Source: Ophiodon elongatus (lineage: Eukaryota > Chordata > Actinopteri > Perciformes > Hexagrammidae). From it: a DNA stretch of 64,000 nt. The position numbers and the translations under genes were made by a program. The DNA is taken from NCBI GenBank assembly GCA_016806645.1, contig JACSYO010000929.1, forward strand, positions 39,277 through 103,276. The letters are read 5' to 3'. The notes beneath the pieces were generated by a model, which saw only the letters and a program-made list of their open reading frames with translations, did no database searches and had not been told where the DNA came from. Below are positions 46,201-58,505 of this stretch, one piece after another. Position 1 is the first letter of the stretch. Every line of letters begins with the position of its first letter.

Positions 46201-49200
46201 AGTGAATATTATTGCGCAATGAAAACCCTGCTCATCATCACATTGATCAAGTTAAAGTTATTTTATTGGGCAATTTGGGCAATCAGGTTAAAGTTTAAAT
46301 GGTGTTAAGATGAATTCTTCTTGTTGTCTTTCAGGGAGAGTCCTTCGTTATTAAGCCTGATCAGATGCAGGTAGGTCATATGTGCAAATATCATATATAA
46401 TATTCTTTAAATACGTGCAAATATCATATTATGTACTCTAAATATGTGCAAATATAATATTCTTTAAATACGTGCAAATATGTTATTGTTTACTGTAAAT
46501 ACGTGCAAATATAATACAATATTCTTTAAATATGTGCAAATATAATATTACATTCTTTAAATATGTGCAAATATCATGTTACATTCTTTGAATATGTGCA
46601 AATATCATAATATTTACTTTTAATATACATGCAAATACAGTTTTATATTGTTTAAATATGTGGAAATATAGTTTTATATTCTTTAAATACGTGCATATAT
46701 CATATCATGTTTCCCTCTGCTTCCAGTCTTCGTGCTAAGCTAAGCTAATCACCTCCTTGTTTCTGACTCCAAGTTACACACAGACACACAAATGGTTTCA
46801 ATCTTCTCATTAAACTTTCAGAAAGAAAGCCCAAATCTCCCAATGTATCAAACAATTCCTTTTACCTCTAATCTCCATGGAAAGCAATCTCACTTTTTGG
46901 CCTTAAACTGTTCCTAATCTTAAGTATCATTGTCTCAACTTTACTTTTCATCATTTCCATTCAGTGTGCTGAGCACAGATTTTAACAGCATCAGGAAGTC
47001 GGTCTGAAACTTCCAGTAAAGATGAAAACAATTTTACAGCTGTTAGTCTCTTGACCGACGATACTCTTTTATTCACGTCTAACTTTGACCTTTATGAGTT
47101 TATGAATCATTTACCGGTGAGTGTTTCCCTCCCTGCGATCAGATGCTGAACGCTCTGCTGATTCTCCTCTTTGTGCCCGTCTTTGACCTCATCATTTATC
47201 CGCTCGTTGGCTTCTGCAGAATCAACATCACGTGAGTGAGAAGCCTGTTCTGGGAAAACTTTATCTTAAATCTTAAACTTAAATCTTTATTGCAGACACG
47301 AAGCCTCTTAAACTGGAAGATGACCCATGTGACGCCACGTTTTAACCCAACAGTTAGCATTATTACTTTATTGGTCAGGGATTTTACAGATAAATGTATT
47401 TGTGGGAAATAAATGATCACATTTCAGTAGAATTAAAGTGTCGACTGTTTGTTCCTGCAGGCCTCTGAGGAAAATGGCCACCGGGATGATTTTTGCGGCG
47501 CTGGCCTTCGGAGCGGCGACTCTGGTGGAGGTCAACGTCGTGGTGCGTATGAGCAGCAGAAATACAGACGCAGATAGAATCACCTGTACGCAAGCACACC
47601 AGGACAGAAACCATGGAAACACCTGAGAAACCTGGAGGAGATATTGAGCAACATGTCCTGGAAAACATGTTTTTATATATGATGTCCTCCTTAATTTACA
47701 TCTGTCTTCAGGAGGACCATCTGAAATCATTTCAGTTAAAGGAACGCTGTTCAGCATTTAGTGGAAACTATCTGCAGAAAAGGAATAAAACGTTAAGTGT
47801 TTTATTTAGTGTTAAACAACTAGAACTATGACTAAATATGTTTTTCAACGAGGCGATGACGAGACAACACCAACTAACGTTCACGATATCAAACATATCA
47901 TTGAGTATATAAGACAAGACTAAAATGTGGTTTAAGAAACAAAAACTCTTTATAGTCGTCATCTTCCTCCTCCTCTTCCTCGCTCCGTCTCAAACACACA
48001 AGAATGATTCAATAATGAAGTCCCATCACGACTAGACATGAACATTTCATGTCACGATTATTCTGGCAAAAAATTATATTAATGCAATTTACGATATTAT
48101 CCCAATAATTATCAGAATATGCTTACAACTCTAAAACTCAACTCTTTCATTTTTGGTAAGAAACAAATATTTTTATTATGTCACAGAGGACACTGAAACA
48201 ATCAAAGAATCTTCAATAAGGTGATCATAAATCATAAATAAAGGATAAACAGTGAGTCTTACAAGATTAATCTTATGTTTTTCTTATGTCTCATCACTAA
48301 TCCTACAAAGCTGCTGTCTTAATCATTCAACCTGTTTTCCAGTAGATCATTATAACATTTCATTTTGTGGGAAATAAGTTCGACTAAAATGACAAAATTA
48401 TTGTTTTAGTTCGACTAGATTAACTTAAAATATTTAATCTAATCTTTGACACAGGACTAAGACTAAATAAAAGAATAATTGACAATATTAAGAGAGAAAA
48501 CATTTTGTAACGTGATGTAATGTCGACTAAAACTGGAATAAAACTATAAAGGATATAAATGATTAAATGTGACTAAAACTAACATCTAAAGCATTTATCT
48601 ACAATCTTTTTCATCTAAAGTCTGAGACTAAATAAAAAACAGCTGCTGAAATGAACACAGATGTGTAATCACCCTAAAAATATGAATCATTATGTTTTAT
48701 TTATTTACATACGAAGTCCGCCACATTCCTACAGAAGCCCAGAAGGGACAAACTAAACACTGGCTCTAGAAGGAACCTTCTCACGGTTCTCCCACGTGAT
48801 GGCACACAGGAGAAGTTTCAGTTGGCTGCAGTCTGCCGCCTCACCAGTAGGTGGCCCCCGATCCTCCATACTGCTCCTTCATGATCCTCTTGGACAGATT
48901 TGTCTCCATATTCAATATTATTTTGATACCTACTGAAATAAAATTGCAAATGAATGTTAAATATCCTTCTGAGCCAAAACAGTGTGCAGCTTTTGTTTTC
49001 CCATTTTCTGCAACGTGATTCTCTGAGCATGTCTGAAAAATAAGAACTAGCACATACGTCTTTGTAATTTAATATATTCGTCACTGTGCCGCTCTTATTT
49101 CCTTCTGTTTGATAGAAATCGGTGGTGGATCCGGCGCCGGCGGGGACGTGTCTGCTGCAGGTGTTTAATCTGGCTGAAGGTGACGTGAGTCTGAAGCTCC

Positions 49201-52200
49201 CCGACAGCGACGCGTTTCAGGAGCCGATCCGATACCTTCAGGTAACCAGAACTAAAAAAACAACTTCCTGTACTGCTCTCGGCGATCAGCTGTGCGTTCC
49301 ACAACTATTTTTTGCAAGCCAGCATGCTTCTCTGGATATCCTGACCCACAATCCTCTGCAGGATATATGAGCAAGAAGGTAAAAGTTCAAGATTTGGCAA
49401 AGTCTCAATTAAATGCCTGTAACTTTCTCTGTGAGAGCAGCTGCAGAACCAAAAGTAAAAAGTCTGCTTTTCCTCAAATGCACATTTATATACTTGTTTT
49501 TTCTTCTTTTGCATTCCAAACTGAAAGGACACTTTCATGCAAACAAATGTGTAATATGAGGTTTATGGTTCAGCTTTGTAAACAATTATCATACATCTTT
49601 AAATGCTGTCACATAATAACAATATTGTAGGTAACATTGTCGGTGCCGCTGTGGCAAAGACAATTTATTTTATTCTCACCGTAGTGAAGCCGTAACTTCA
49701 CGTAAAAACATTATTTCCACATCTCGTGATTAAACATTAAACAAAGAAGGACAATTAGTTTTTAGATGTTTTAGAAACATGAAGTCTTAAAAATCTACAT
49801 TTGAGTAACTATACAGCAGCCAAATCAAATATTTTACAGGATATTCAACCTTTGTTTCTTTATAATACATTTACTACGTGACTTCTTTCTTTACATGGTT
49901 TATATAAAGGTAATAAAGTAGTTTATGAATATGAGATATGTGTTTACAGATAATTAAAATCTCTCTTCTCTATAGTGGAGTTTAGTTGATGGAGTTTGGT
50001 CGGTTTCACTTGTCGTCTTCTTGATTCCTCACTGTTCATTTTGTTTGTTCGTCCTCTGGAGTTTCATAGAATAATGTAACAAATAGCTGTTGAGTATAAA
50101 CTTCTCTGTGCTCAGAGTTTGTTAATCATTTGGGGAGGCTCGCGATTCGGAGCTAAGCGTGAGTATAAACACAGCTGAACAACAACCCAGTGCTTTGATA
50201 AAGGCGGACAGAACTTCATAGTGAGAGTGAGGCTGAAAGGGAACCACTCTAAACACCGATGGTATCATTATCCTAAAGTCATGACATCGAGCAATCAGTG
50301 TTTACTTCAGAATCAGAAGCAAAAAACAGGTCTACTGCCACTTTAAGAGCTCAACAGAGTTCGGTTCCTCTTCCCTCTAATGCTTCATTCTGTCAGAGAT
50401 GACATAAAACCTGAACCCTGGTCTCTGTGTCAGGACCCTCCGACATATGAGACGCTTCCAGCATCCGGCGAGGGGCTGAAGATTCAAGTCACCTTCAACG
50501 GGAATATATCAGAGTGTAACTTCATGTCTGAGCAGCAGGAGGCCTACAGTCTCCTCTTGTACTCAAACTCTACTGGGATCCACTGCAAACAGGTGAGTGC
50601 CATAAAAACATCCTATAAAACAGCAACAGAAGCATTTAAAAGTAATATAATATATATCTCTATCACCTCCGGTTCTTTAAAGTGAAGCCAAAGCTTCATG
50701 TGTTAAAGCTGCATTCTCTCTCCTGACCACCAGGGGCGACTCCTCTGGTTGTATAGAAGTCAAAGCTTCATGTGTTAAAGCTGCATTCTCTCTCCTGACC
50801 ACCAGGGGCGACTCCTCTGGTTGTATAGAAGTCAAAGCTTCATGTGTTAAAGCTGCATTCTCTCTCCTGACCACCAGGGGGCGACTCCTCTGGTTGTATA
50901 GAAGTCTATAGAAAATGACTCTACTTCTCTCTTGATTTATTCCCTCAGTAAACATTGTAAACATGAGAATTAGAATCAGAACCAGAAACTGTTTATTGCC
51001 AAGTACGTTACACATACGAGGAATGTGGCTCGGTGATTTGGTGCGTAACAATGAACACACTGCAATAGAATAAGACATCATTTAAATAGAGAAAATATGA
51101 AGATTTACAATAAAATATGGTAAAGAAACAAAAAACAAGACGCTGATGGAGGAGCACAGGATGGACTCAATGATGGCAGTGGAGAAGTGCACCATCATCG
51201 TCTCTGGCAGGTTGAACTTCTAACATCCTGATGGAGCCGATGTCCGGGTTCATGGTGGAGCCCAGGAAGCTGAAGGACTCCACGGCGACGACGAGGGAGT
51301 CACAGGGTGATGGGTGAGGGTGGGGGGGGGGACAGGAAGTCCACTACCATCTCCACTGTCTTTAGATCATTGAGCTCCAAGTTGTTTAGCCCACACCAGG
51401 TAACCAGATGGTGGATCTCCCACCTGTAGGCGGACTTACCCCACCAGAGATGAGTCCAATGAGGGTGGTGTAATCCCTGAACTTCAGGAGCTTGACGGAC
51501 TGGTGACCGGAGTTGCAGCTGTTGGTGTAATAGGAGAAGAGCAGAGGGGAGAGAAGGCAGCCTCGGGGGGAACTTGCTCAGGGTTGATGGTGTCGCAAGC
51601 AGAGCTGAAGTCTATAAACAGGATCCTGGACTAGGTTCCTGAGGAGTCCAGATGCTGGAGGATGAAGTGAAGGGTCATGTTGAACTTTTGGCTCTGTAGG
51701 CGAAATGCAGGGGGTGGAGGAGTGGGTGGGGGAGGGTTTTGAGGTGAGACAGGACAAGGCGCTTAAAAGACTTCATGACCACAGAGGTCGGGGCGACGGG
51801 CCTGTAGTCGTTAAGTCCTGTGATCCTTGTTTTTTTTTTGGGGGGTGGGGGGGAGGGGTGGGGGTGATGGTGGAGGCCTTGAAGCAGGCTGGTACGTGGC
51901 ACGTCTCCAGGGAGGTGTTGAAGATGTCTGATCAGCACAAAGCTTCAGGGCGGAGCGAGAGACGGAGTCTGGGCCAGTGGCTTTATGGGGGCTCTGGGTT
52001 TTAAACCTGTTGACTTCTCTCTCCTGAATAGAGAGTCGGGGGGGGTGGGGGGGGGACCTGGTCTCTCTGGAGCTGATGGACATTGGGGGATGGTCACATG
52101 TTCTGTATGTTTACCTGAACTCTTTGTACAGTAAGACTGAATGAATAAAAAGCTTTCAGGGCCTTTAAATAAATAACGTTCACTGACTGAGTGCTTATGT

Positions 52201-54219
52201 TTAGCGGAAATTTTATAAAACTGTAAAGTCAACATATTTGCATTTTCTTTATTTGAAATTGTAAGAACAACACAAATGAGTTAAGCGGAGAAAATATATT
52301 TATTTAATTGATAGAAACGTCATTGACCGTTCTGTGTATTTAGGAGATTGACCACATAACGAAGAATGAAGATGGGAATCCTCGCCTGAGGTAAAATAAC
52401 TTTTAATCTTTCATATTTACGCTGTAAAACATTTTGAGATCATTCAAATGTAGATCAACTCAATAAACTTAAATAATCTCACGAGTTCTTTCTAATTCAA
52501 CAGGTTCCTCAACACACAGCCAGACGCCATGACCCTAACTGTTGGAGCGGTGACCTTCCAGGTGTCCTCTGGTTTCAGCATGTCTCCGAACAAGACTGTG
52601 GACCGGGGACAGTGAGTAGGACCGGGGGTTCAAATCCCTTCAAACAGCCACTTCCTGTCTCGCTGCTGTCCAATCAGCTTCTCCAACTCTCATTCAGGGC
52701 GTCGGAGGTTTAAACCTTTGTGCTCTCAACAATTTAACAGTTATAATAGAAACCAGCTGGTGAACAAAGTGGAGCTTTTAGCAGCTGAAGCTACAGATGT
52801 TTCTCCCAGGAGGAGGTGGAGACCAAAAACGGAGCTAAAAGAGAGAGAATATTTACACTCATCAGAATCTAATTTAAGAGTTTGCCATCAACTTAAAATG
52901 TGACCTCCTGATGATTAATCCTTTTTTTTTATCCCTTTTGGATAGTTTAGAAATGTTATCTATTTGCATAACTGTATTTTATTTACATTTTAATTATTTG
53001 AAAATTAAAATGTAAATTAAAATACAGTTCTACCCTAAATTAAAAGTTGTATGGCTTTTATTTTATTATCTTCTCTGTTTATATATCTCCTTGTAATAGT
53101 TTTGTTTTTTTATTGATTTGATGTCCTTGTAAATGAGGGTCGTCACTGAATGATTTATCGAGTATAAATAAATGTTGAGTGAATGAGATGCCTCCTAAAA
53201 GTAGCCACAAAAAGCATTTTAGTCATTTTAGTTAAAAAAAATGTATTGAACTGCATAACATACTGGGACAGTGAATCTTTAATAATTTGCATTATTCCAA
53301 GTTTTTTTTATTTATTTTTTGACGTGGAAGTTCTGGTTTCACTTCGACTCTCTGGAAAAAAATAGTTTTTTTGCTTCTTTTATATTCAACAACAGGATCA
53401 GATCTTCATCTAACGTTGCAGAAAAGCATCAAAACGTGAACTTCTGAAACAATAAACCTCCCAAAACCAACTCTTTATAAATCTACTTTAAATGCTGTTT
53501 GTGTGAAATATCTTTTTCAGATTATTTCATGCGTTTTGTTCGCTTCCTGTCTCCGTAGATACCCGGATGTGAGGTGCTGCTTACCTTCAGGGCGCTGCTC
53601 TAATCTGGACCTGGGCCTGCTGGACTTTGGAGCTTCGTACACCGTCGTACTCACGGAGGTCAGGACGCTCGTCCACGTTTCTATTTGACATCTGACCCGT
53701 GACACCACGTGACACAACGTGACCGAACCCTCTGGGTCTTTTTTTGTCAGGAATCGGGGAACATTGTGGCTCAAAAGATGGAGGACGTGAAGGCCAACGA
53801 CGTGCACATCGCCTGGCAGATCCCCCAGTACGTCCTCATCACCATCGGAGAGGTCATGTTCTCCATCACGGGCCTGGAGTTCTCCTACTCTCAGGTTTGT
53901 CCGGATCCACTCTGACTATCACAAAGAACTCTTTGTTTTAGCTTGTAGCTTGTTTCTATGAGGACGGATTTATTCATTCCTTTTTATTGTTCTTGTTATC
54001 TCTGCTTTACTATTATTATTGTTATTATTATTATTATTATTTCTCAATAATGACCTTCTTTTTATTGTTATTGTTATTTTTCTCTACTTTACTATTATTA
54101 TTAATTTCTCAATACTTTTATTCTTTTTATAGTTATTTAAATTTTTTTTTCTCTGCTTTACTATTATTATTATTATTATTATTATTATTTATTTCTCAGT
54201 AAATTTGCATCAACTCCTG

Positions 54220-54278
<59 letters not shown>

Positions 54279-54359
54279 ATATATATAAAAATATATTAAC
54301 TATATTATTATTATTAATTTCTCTCAGTAAATTTGCATCAACTCCTGCCCTCCTGCAAA

Positions 54360-54390
<31 letters not shown>

Positions 54391-54435
54391 CTATATCTAT
54401 ATATGTATATATATATATAGATAGATAGATATCTA

Positions 54436-54486
<51 letters not shown>

Positions 54487-56054
54487 AAATAAAGCAAAGC
54501 AAAGACGGAAGGCGTCTTCTTAGTAACATGGGGGGTGAATAATAAAGGAAAATTATTTCCTTCCATCAGGTGATTTTGTATTTTTAGCATCTTCTAGTAA
54601 TTTCATGAATGATTGTGTGACTGAAATACTTCCGTAAAAGTACTTTTACTACAGTGTAGAAGTAAAAGTCCTGCATTCAAAGTGTTACTTAAGTATCAAA
54701 AGTAAAAGTACTCCTGCTGCAGAATACTGTGTTATTAATGATGACTTTAATGTTTCATTGCCTCTCTGTTTCTCTCTTTCACTTTCTACCACATTCATGA
54801 CGTATTTATGATTATTGGTCTTTAGTCTCGTCTCTCTTTGTCCTCCAGGCTCCAGCCAACATGAAGTCCGTGCTGCAGGCCGGCTGGCTGCTCACTGTTG
54901 CGTTTGGGAACGTGATCGTTCTGATCGTGGCTGAGGGGGCGGGGCTAGAACAGGTAGGACGCCATGAGACACACCGGGAGACGTTCAGATGTCTCACGCT
55001 ACACAAGAGAGCAGGATCCACCACGTTTTAGGACTGAAATATATAAAACCTATTCTTTATTAGTAAGTATTTCAACACAGTTTCATCTACAAGAGGTTTC
55101 AATATTCATAAGGTCTCATAATATCCAAACAATTCAACATCAAAGTTTTAAAAATAAATCAAAACCAAATAATAACAACACTATAATAATACAATAACAC
55201 AAACATAAATAACATGTAATATAATAAAATAGTACAAACATAAATAAAATATAATATAATAAAATAAAATAATACAAACATAAATAAAATATAATATAAT
55301 AAATAAAATAAAATTATACAAACATGACTAAAATATAATATAATAAATATAATAAAATAAAATAAAATAATACAAACAAATAAAATAATACAACATTAAT
55401 AAAATATAATATAATACATTTAAATAATAAAAACATGAAATAAAATATAATATAATAAATAAAATAAAATAAAATAAAATAATACAAACATGTCAAAATA
55501 ATACGATGGTAAAGTTTGAAGATGATGCAGGACGGAGCGGTTCCTGAGGGATGAAGGATGAAGGAAGAAAGGTGTGGGATGAGGGATGAAGGGAGGAATC
55601 AGGCTCGTGGACAGATGGATGGAGGAGAGTGGCGATGGACCGCTGAAGGCAGGAAGGAGGAAAAAAGGGGGGAGAGGAGACTGAGAGGGGGGGATGTGGA
55701 TCAGGTGACCTTAAATACATTAGTTAAAATGGGATGTGTGGTTCTAAAACATCCTTCATCATATAAAGTTGTATCTGTATTGATTGATTGCTCCCCTGAT
55801 CAGAGATCTTCCCCCACCAGTCTAACCAGTATCTCTTGTCCCAGTGGAAAGAGTTCCTGCTGTTCGCCGGCCTGCTGCTGTTCGTCTTCGTCATCTTCTC
55901 CTTCATGGCGTACTTCTACACCTACGCCGACCCCGATCAGCTGGACAAGAAGTCGGAGGACTCAGGGGGGGAGGAAGACGACAATGACGACGACGACGAG
56001 GTGAAGAAGAAAGCCAACGAAGTTCACCTGAACAGGAAGAGCACCAGATTGTAA
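34285..56054 (+). CDS. slc15a2: Proton-coupled oligopeptide transporter (PEPT2-like), 22 exons
   Basis: Exons: 34285-34293, 35642-35729, 36551-36692, 38249-38341, 38653-38752, 39627-39717, 39793-39870, 43165-43247, 43398-43481, 44483-44572, 45899-45943, 46335-46370, 47143-47231, 47461-47542, 49116-49241, 50434-50592, 52344-52390, 52504-52611, 53559-53658, 53751-53894, 54849-54953, 55845-56054. All phases agree and give 702 aa (human PEPT2 729). It imports di- and tripeptides with protons across the plasma membrane. Visible family marks are NEFCERFSYYG (ExxERFxYY, 20-30), YHAFSSLCY with the conserved His55, GTGGIKPCVAAFGGDQF, FYMSINAGSL, QQGSRWTLQA and GLEFSYSQAP. Exons 15-19 encode the large extracellular loop. 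PEPT2 rather than PEPT1 is favoured by RGDVQCFGGDCYALAFG, LDLGLLDFGASY and the eaf2 neighbour. Exon 1 (only MTK, then GTAAGA) is the weakest call; another first exon would change only the N-terminus. The tail is very acidic and ends STRL. Confidence 0.93.
34750..35300 (-). repeat. CTCF-motif element with long flank, copy in slc15a2 intron 1
   Basis: One GACCACCAGGGGGCGA (35057-35072) lies beside AGTCTATAGAAAATGACTCT. The left flank (from about 34758, AGCTGACAGTGAGGATTAAA) and the stretch CGATACCTGAAAACAGGACA (34934) match 41195-41470 almost base for base. Confidence 0.88.
36770..37675 (+). repeat. 22-24-bp minisatellite element, copy 3 (slc15a2 intron 3)
   Basis: The most degenerate array of the family, with units such as GTGTCTCTTTGTAGCCATTT. 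Its tail, GGGGCCCCTGGCACTTTGGG then CCCCTGGG, is related to the tails of the other two copies. Confidence 0.85.
39880..40350 (-). repeat. CTCF-motif element, three-unit copy (slc15a2 intron 7)
   Basis: CCACCAGGGGGCGCC at 39990-40004 and GACCACCAGGGGGCGA at 40061 and 40134 sit in tandem units of about 73 bases. The shared flank ATGACTCTACTTCTCTCTTG follows. The array begins about 115 bases after the exon 7 donor. Confidence 0.9.
41085..42020 (-). repeat. CTCF-motif element, longest copy (slc15a2 intron 7)
   Basis: A lone CCACCAGGGGGCGAC lies at about 41100. A three-unit array follows at 41512, 41585 and 41658, then the usual flank (ATTTATTCCCTCAGTAAACA) and an end with AACAAGATGGCGACGGCC (about 41978), the inverse of the leader of the copy at 26310. 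Confidence 0.9.
42050..42210. repeat. Dispersed repeat U, partial copy
   Basis: CCTGGTTTTATCCAATGTTC, GCTCTGGAAATGTACGAAAA and TAATTTGCATATTTAAACAT are shared with 44940-45060 and 45465-45560. Confidence 0.7.
42408..43153 (+). repeat. 13-bp pyrimidine-rich minisatellite abutting the exon 8 acceptor
   Basis: Roughly 55 copies of CTAACTCTTCTTC / CTAACTCTTCATC, with a few CCAAACTC, CTGAACTC and CTTAACTC variants near the right end. The array stops about 10 bases before the AG of slc15a2 exon 8 (acceptor at 43163-43164). Each unit has a CTAAC resembling a branch point and a short pyrimidine tract. Confidence 0.97.
43681..43820. repeat. 36-bp minisatellite, four copies (slc15a2 intron 9)
   Basis: The unit begins TCTGTCCACGGTGGACTGGT and recurs at 43681, 43717, 43753 and 43789 with few changes. 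ORFs on both strands here are artefacts. Confidence 0.95.
44765..45670. repeat. Dispersed repeat U, two adjoining copies (slc15a2 intron 10)
   Basis: The block with TCTGGAAATGTATGAAAA, GCCTCATTTGCATATTT and GAGGGGTTTGTTCAGATT (44980-45340) is followed by a second, shorter block (45470-45650), in which TCTGGAAATGTATGAAAA and ATAATGCTTCGTTTTCATAT recur. Confidence 0.7.
46371..46700. repeat. About 30-bp AT-rich tandem repeat
   Basis: Eight to ten units with ACGTGCAAATATCATAT and ATTCTTTAAAT, starting directly after the exon 12 donor of slc15a2. Confidence 0.88.
50680..50965 (-). repeat. CTCF-motif element, three-unit copy (slc15a2 intron 16)
   Basis: Two units have a one-base-shorter core (GACCACCAGGGGCGAC at about 50725 and 50798) and one is full length (50869-50884). 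The shared flank follows. The array begins about 90 bases after the exon 16 donor. Confidence 0.9.
50966..52090 (-). pseudogene. Dead LINE (CR1/L2-like), minus strand, slc15a2 intron 16
   Basis: The 3' end is at the left (ACTGTTTATTGCCAAGTACG, 50988). Minus-strand frames toward the right read HPLHFAYRAKSST, LNDYRPVAPTSVVMKSFKRL and VLSHLKTLPHPLLHP, the usual start of the reverse-transcriptase domain, and upstream NRFKTQSPHKATGPDSVS. Frameshifts and G-rich expansions (51834-51860, 52038-52055) break it. Confidence 0.85.
54221..54480. repeat. TA / TATC microsatellites around a poly(A) run
   Basis: A long TA run (54221-54275), an ATT run, an A-run from about 54357, then TATC and TA runs to 54480, all in slc15a2 intron 20. 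The A-run follows CTCAGTAAATTTGCATCAAC, which also occurs at about 54195, so the two TA tracts sit in a local duplication. Confidence 0.9.
55140..55500. repeat. AT-rich tandem repeat (slc15a2 intron 21)
   Basis: Repeated AATACAAACATAAATAAAAT and ATAATATAATAAATAAAAT blocks of irregular length. Confidence 0.85.
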
Positions 56055-56560
56055 CGGCGTCCACATCGCTCACAACACCGTCGTCCTGCAGCCGAGTAGC
56101 GCTGTGTGAAGGTCCCTTTTCACGGTGAAGCACCAGGATGTCGTTAGAAGCTCAGTATTGATTCGTCACATGTTTGAATATATTATGTGGAATATTTCTA
56201 AATACTCCAGTCACTTAAAAATGTTTAACAGGAAGAAATATATGAAATATATGAAATATGATGCTTTCAACACACCGTGATCAGCAGTGTTTTTACAAAT
56301 GAATGTTAAATATTGTCTGCTTTATATATTTGTTTTGCGTATTACTTAATGTCAAAATGTTATTTTTCTTCTTTTCTATGCATTTGAATAATAATCATAA
56401 CCTATAAAGGAAATTGTACTAAAAAAAAAAAGGACCTGGTGGTTTGTCTCGTCCGTTCGTCGCATTTCTGGAGAACCAACGTGGAGTTTTGAATTTGGTG
56501 CAATTTTGGACACGTGACCATAAATGGTGGATGTATTTAGAATAAAGAAGCCAACGGCAG
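56055..56560 (+). other. slc15a2: slc15a2 3' untranslated region
   Basis: Non-coding sequence after the stop codon. A poly(A) signal AATAAA lies at 56541-56546. Confidence 0.55.
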
Positions 56561-56605
56561 CGAGGGGGCGGGGCGAAGGGGCGGGGCGGGGCGAGGGGGC
56601 GGGGC
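56561..56605. repeat. GC-box-like G-rich short tandem repeat
   Basis: Four to five GGGGCGGGGC-type blocks (GAGGGGGCGGGGCGAAGGGG and so on), which could bind Sp1-like factors or form a G-quadruplex. It lies just past the slc15a2 poly(A) signal. Confidence 0.75.
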
Positions 56606-56860
56606 TTCAGGGCTCTGAGGAGTCAAACACTTGGCTGCTGGATAAACATTCAATGGAGTCATTCTTTTGCATTTTTTTCCCAGGAAAGTATATAAATAGT
56701 GCAGTATTTTCATTAGTGGGCCGTAGCATTAATCACCACTGTGACACCTACTGCTTTAAATAAGACGTTTAGTTAAAGGAAAATCCTTGAGATTAGATCA
56801 TTAAAACAATAAAAATACAATCTTTTATTTCCCTTTTTGAATTGTGTTTTTATGATAGCG

Positions 56861-57233
56861 CTAACCCCTAACCCTAACCCACTAACCCTAACCCCCTAAC
56901 CCTAACCCCCTAACCCACTAACCCTAACCCACTAACCCTAACCCACGAACCCTAACCCACGGAGCCTAACCCACTAACCCTAACCCACGAACCCTAACCC
57001 ACTAACCCTAACCCCCTAACCCACGAACCCTAACCCACTAACACTAACCCCCTAACCCTAACCCTAACCCACGGACCCTAACCCTAACACCCTAACCCAC
57101 GAACCCTAACCCACAAACCCTAACCCACTAACCCTAACCCACTAACCCTAACCCACTAACCCCCTAACCCACGAACCCTAACCCCCTAACCCACTAACCC
57201 ACTAACCCTAACCCACTAACACTAACCCCCTAA
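56861..57233 (+). repeat. Interstitial telomere-like repeat array
   Basis: About 370 bases of degenerate CCCTAA repeats, mostly as alternating CCCTAACCCACTAA and CCCCCTAACC units, with variants such as CACGAACCCTAA. The vertebrate telomere hexamer is TTAGGG, here seen as its C-rich strand. Confidence 0.93.
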
Positions 57234-58505
57234 TCTTGGGACTGGGAGGGCACCGTTTGATGGGGGCTGGTCCTAGTCATCCCTAGGGGGGCACCTTGAA
57301 CAACATACTTTTATCTAGCTAATTTAGATAGCACTACGGATGGCGTACGTTTCTCCAGACCTAATTGACCTGACCAGAGCAACCTAACGGTGACAACAAC
57401 TGGTCAGGTGGTAAGTATGCGCCCCCCCCCCTCCCTTAGAGCCCCTTAACTCCTCATCCCCTAGTCCAGTTTAGGTGACCAGGCCGTGGTGACTAGACCT
57501 AGAAAAGTCCACTCCACTACTCTCCTTTAGCTATTTCCACATCAACAGCCGAACCGGGGACGCACCAGGACCTGCAATGCCTGCTCTGGCTTCAACAACC
57601 TACCTGCAGGAAATCACTTCATTATCCATGCTCACTTGACTGAGCTCACTCTAATGACAACCCAACTGGCTATACAACACATCCTGGGGATTTGATCAAC
57701 CCCAGGGGGCCTTCCTCGGGGGAGGGTGTCTGGTGATAATGGCCGAAACGCCCGATGATCCTGAGGTCCACTGCTGACGATGTGTTCTAAAAATTGACAT
57801 CACTCAACTTCAGCCCCGAGTCTGGCTGTCGGTGTCGAGTCTGTTGGACTCCCAACTCTACAACCGACTCGCAGTTAGAGATTGATACGCAGTACCTACT
57901 CTCAACCCTCATCTCCTCTAAACCCATTCATCTTCTACCCTTGGATTCTTTGAAAAGACACTATTGTCATACTTGAACAAGCGATCGTCGCTTAACGCTC
58001 TCCTTCCTCTCGTCACTCCTCGGGATCTCACGGGGAGTGACGGGTAGGAGTGCAGAAACGCCTGGTCAGGCGGGGGAGGTGGCTGATGTAGACACATCAC
58101 CCCTCCTTACTTCTGCTTCCTTTCTTCCTCATCTTCTACGATTGGATTTCTTGGAAGGACACACTGTTCTACTACACCAAACCGGGCCTATTTACCTAAC
58201 CATAACCATTTGCCTACAGACGCCTTCCTTCAACCCTAACCGGCTGAAACCTGACCTCTGACCTAACCCCATCCCCTCCTTTGGCTATTTCTCAACCCAA
58301 CCTCAATCTGGGCTCAATACTTTCATTATTTCTTATCCATGCCTTAACCTTGGATTGGAGTAGCCTCTCCTTTCCTGCACAGGGTCAAAGTTCATAAGAC
58401 TGGAGGGCCTCTGAGTGACATGCGCTGGCCCGTGCCTTGCCTTAGATCTCTATCCAACCACGAAGTCGTCGGACGACGTGGGGAGATCTATGGGTTCATG
58501 TCTCC
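57234..58505. other. Unidentified segment bracketed by telomere-like repeats
   Basis: GC-moderate, C-rich sequence unlike its flanks, with no ORF of note. It holds a weak internal duplication (CATCTTCTACCCTTGGATTC at about 57928 against CATCTTCTACGATTGGATTT at about 58130). A second short CCCTAACCCCCTCACCCCCT patch ends it at 58507-58528. It may be a subtelomeric or satellite-derived fragment. I recognise no known family in it. Confidence 0.5.
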
